The notes under the pieces were generated by a model that had not been told where the DNA came from, made no database searches, and worked only from the letters and a program-made list of their open reading frames with translations. Positions 11,783 through 13,594 of a stretch of 13,594 nucleotides of DNA are shown piece after piece. Numbering within the stretch: the first letter of the stretch is position 1; every line of letters begins with the position of its first letter. The stretch is from positions 1-13,594 of the forward strand of contig CALKYH010000100.1 of assembly GCA_938003595.1 (NCBI GenBank), given 5' to 3'. A program made the translations under genes and the position numbers. Origin of the DNA: an uncultured bacterium. Its GTDB lineage: Bacteria > Planctomycetota > Phycisphaerae > Phycisphaerales > UBA1924.

Positions 11783-13594
11783 ATGAACAGCCGCCTCCTC
11801 GCCGTAGCCCTGGCCACGCTCGCGCTGCACGCGCCGACCCTCGCCCAGCCCGCCAGGCCGGCTCCCGCCCCCACCATCGCCCAGCTCCTCGACGACGACC
11901 TCGAGGCCAAGATGCGCCACGACCCGATCGAGGCCTCCCGGCGCGGCGACCGGCGCTTCGATCACCTGCTGCCCGACGGCTCCCCCGAGGCGCGGAAGGC
12001 CTGGGTGCAGGACGCCGAGGCGCGCCTCGCCGCGCTCCGCGCCCTCGACCGCGCCGCCATGACCGACGCCGAGCGCACCGACGCGGCGCTGCTGGAGCTG
12101 GAGCTGCAGGACCGCATCGAGGCCGAGCGCTACGGCGTGTGGCGGCTGGCCATCAGTCCGCTCGGCGGCGCCCACATGACGCTCACGCAGATGCCCGAGA
12201 GCATCGCCCTCAACACCCGCGAACAGCTGGAAGCCTACCTCCAGCGCCTCGAGGCGGCGCCGCTGTACCTGGAGCAGAACATCGCCGACCTCCGCGCCGG
12301 CCTGGCCGGCGGCATGACCCAGCCGCGCTCGATCATGAGCCGCATCCCCGAGCAGGCCCTCGCCCTCGGCGGCGAGACCTACGACCGCGACCCCACGGCG
12401 CACCCGCTGTACGCGCCGTTCCTGTCGCTCTCCTCCGACGACGCCCTGGCGATCCGCGCCCAGGATGTCGTGCGGCGCGACCTGCTGCCGGCGTTCACCG
12501 CCTACGGCCGGTTCCTGCGCGAGGAATATGTCCCCGGCTGCCGCGAGACCATCGGCGCCAGCGAGTTGCCCAACGGCGTCGAGATGTACAACTGGCTGCT
12601 GCGGGGCCACACCACGACCGACCTGACCGCCGAGCAGATCCACGAGATCGGCCTGGCCGAGGTGGCGCGCATCCGCGCCGAAATGATGGAGACCATCGCC
12701 CGGTCCGACTGGATCGGCAAGAACAACGCCGAGCCCGAGGCCGCGTTCCGAGGGTTCCTCGACTACCTGCGCACCGACAGCCGCTTCTACTTCGACCGGC
12801 CCGACCAGCTGCTCGCGGCGTATCGCAACATCGCCAAGATCGTGGACCAGCACATGCCGGAGCTGTTCGGCCGGCTGCCGCGCCTGGCCTACGGCGTGCG
12901 CGAGATGAACCCGCTGATCGCGCCCTCGCAGACCACGGCGTACTACCAGTCCGGCTCGCTCAAGAGCGGCGCCGCGGGCTACTTCGTGGCCAACACCTAC
13001 GCCCTCGACGAGCGCGGCAAGTACGAGATGATCCCGCTGACGATGCACGAGGCCGTGCCGGGGCACCACCACCAGGTCGCGCTGGCGCAGGAGCTGGAGG
13101 GCGCGCACGAGTGGCGCTCCACCACCTGGTTCACCGCCTTCGGCGAGGGCTGGGCGCTGTACTCCGAGCGCCTGGGCCTCGAGGTCGGCCAGAGCCCCAA
13201 CCCCGACATCGAGCCCGTGCCCCCGGGCTCGCCGGAGTACCGCGGCCTGTACCAGGACCCCTACGACGACTTCGGGCGCCTGACCTACGAGATGTGGCGG
13301 GCCATGCGCCTGGTCGTGGACACCGGCATGCACGCCAAGGGCTGGAGCCGCCAGCAGGCGATCGACTACATGCTCGCCAACTCGGGCCTGTCCAAGGAGA
13401 ATGTCGAGCGCGAGGTGGACCGCTACATCGGCTGGCCCGGCCAGGCGACGGCGTACAAGATCGGCGAGCTGAAGATCCGCGAGCTGCGCGCCTACGCCGA
13501 GCGCGAGCTGGGCGCGAAGTTCGACCGGCGCGCGTTCCACGATGTCGTGCTCAGCCAGGGCACGATCCCGCTGAGCGTGCTGGAGACGATGGTG
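11783..13594 (+). CDS. Secreted DUF885 family putative metallopeptidase (3' end cut by the window)
   Basis: The frame is open from ATG 11783 to the window edge, 604 codons without a stop. Residues 1-21 form a signal peptide (LLAVALATLALHAPTLA, then Q22). A Pro/Ala linker follows, then a long helical body. The DUF885 hallmark is HEAVPGHHHQ starting at H422. 'FGEGWALYSERLG' follows, with E455 as the likely further metal ligand, the arrangement expected of zinc gluzincin-like peptidases. The substrate is unknown. Family members are usually about 580-620 residues, so only a short C-terminal tail is probably missing. The end 'LSVLETMV' resembles the last conserved helix. The gene starts 37 nt after the sthA-like stop on the same strand, so co-transcription is possible but no functional link is evident. 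Confidence 0.85.
   Translation, partial: MNSRLLAVALATLALHAPTLAQPARPAPAPTIAQLLDDDLEAKMRHDPIEASRRGDRRFDHLLPDGSPEARKAWVQDAEARLAALRALDRAAMTDAERTDAALLELELQDRIEAERYGVWRLAISPLGGAHMTLTQMPESIALNTREQLEAYLQRLEAAPLYLEQNIADLRAGLAGGMTQPRSIMSRIPEQALALGGETYDRDPTAHPLYAPFLSLSSDDALAIRAQDVVRRDLLPAFTAYGRFLREEYVPGCRETIGASELPNGVEMYNWLLRGHTTTDLTAEQIHEIGLAEVARIRAEMMETIARSDWIGKNNAEPEAAFRGFLDYLRTDSRFYFDRPDQLLAAYRNIAKIVDQHMPELFGRLPRLAYGVREMNPLIAPSQTTAYYQSGSLKSGAAGYFVANTYALDERGKYEMIPLTMHEAVPGHHHQVALAQELEGAHEWRSTTWFTAFGEGWALYSERLGLEVGQSPNPDIEPVPPGSPEYRGLYQDPYDDFGRLTYEMWRAMRLVVDTGMHAKGWSRQQAIDYMLANSGLSKENVEREVDRYIGWPGQATAYKIGELKIRELRAYAERELGAKFDRRAFHDVVLSQGTIPLSVLETMV

Noticed and set aside
10630..11910. 426-codon open frame antisense to the sthA-like gene
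   Set aside because: Composition is an artefact of codon bias on the other strand, with no start context or motif.
11768..13540. 590-codon open frame antisense to the DUF885 gene
   Set aside because: Low-complexity Gly/Ala/Val/Arg translation; the sense strand encodes a clear DUF885 protein with signal peptide and HEAVPGH motif.
1..13594. CRISPR arrays, tRNA or rRNA genes, insertion sequences, integrases
   Set aside because: Looked for on both strands; no spaced repeats, cloverleaf-like sequence, transposase motif or terminal inverted repeats were found.

Overview
The window looks like a chromosomal segment from a GC-rich planctomycete, possibly of the Phycisphaerae type. This rests on a planctomycete-style prepilin-like protein (short N-terminal cleavage motif, C-terminal DGHVE-type motif), a DUF1573 protein and overall composition. 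No rRNA or other marker gene is present, so the assignment is an inference.

Region 1 (about 1-2994, + strand) has visibly lower GC than the rest. A promoter-proximal stretch with an inverted repeat and a run of 17 G leads into four tightly packed genes: a membrane-anchored DUF1573 protein, a 73-residue secreted peptide with eight cysteines, a membrane-anchored protein of unknown function, and a prepilin-like protein. Two of the three junctions are stop/start overlaps (ATGA and GTGA). All four products appear to go to or across the cytoplasmic membrane. I do not recognise this set as a described system. It is the best candidate for something new in the window.

Region 2 (3007-9990, - strand) is a high-affinity phosphate ABC transport operon in the order pstS-pstC-pstA-pstB, ending 12 bases from the convergent prepilin gene. 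Both permeases are the long form. PstC carries an apparent beta-propeller before its permease domain plus a soluble insert inside it. PstA carries a soluble insert of about 330 residues with a charged, coiled-coil-like part. Two hairpins lie between pstS and pstC and may set the higher expression expected for the binding protein. There is no phoU or phoB/phoR in the window.

Region 3 (10000-10296) is a divergent intergenic region with a perfect 7-bp inverted repeat and a 7-bp direct repeat 20 bp apart. It separates pst from the rightward genes.

Region 4 (10297-13594, + strand) holds a SthA-like soluble pyridine nucleotide transhydrogenase lacking both cysteines at the redox-disulfide positions, then a secreted DUF885 metallopeptidase-like protein. 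The latter runs off the right edge probably only a few residues short of its end.

A window-wide signal cuts across the annotation. The tetranucleotide ACGT is almost absent from 2995-13594 (two copies found by eye), and codons before GTN end in T although C-ending codons dominate elsewhere.
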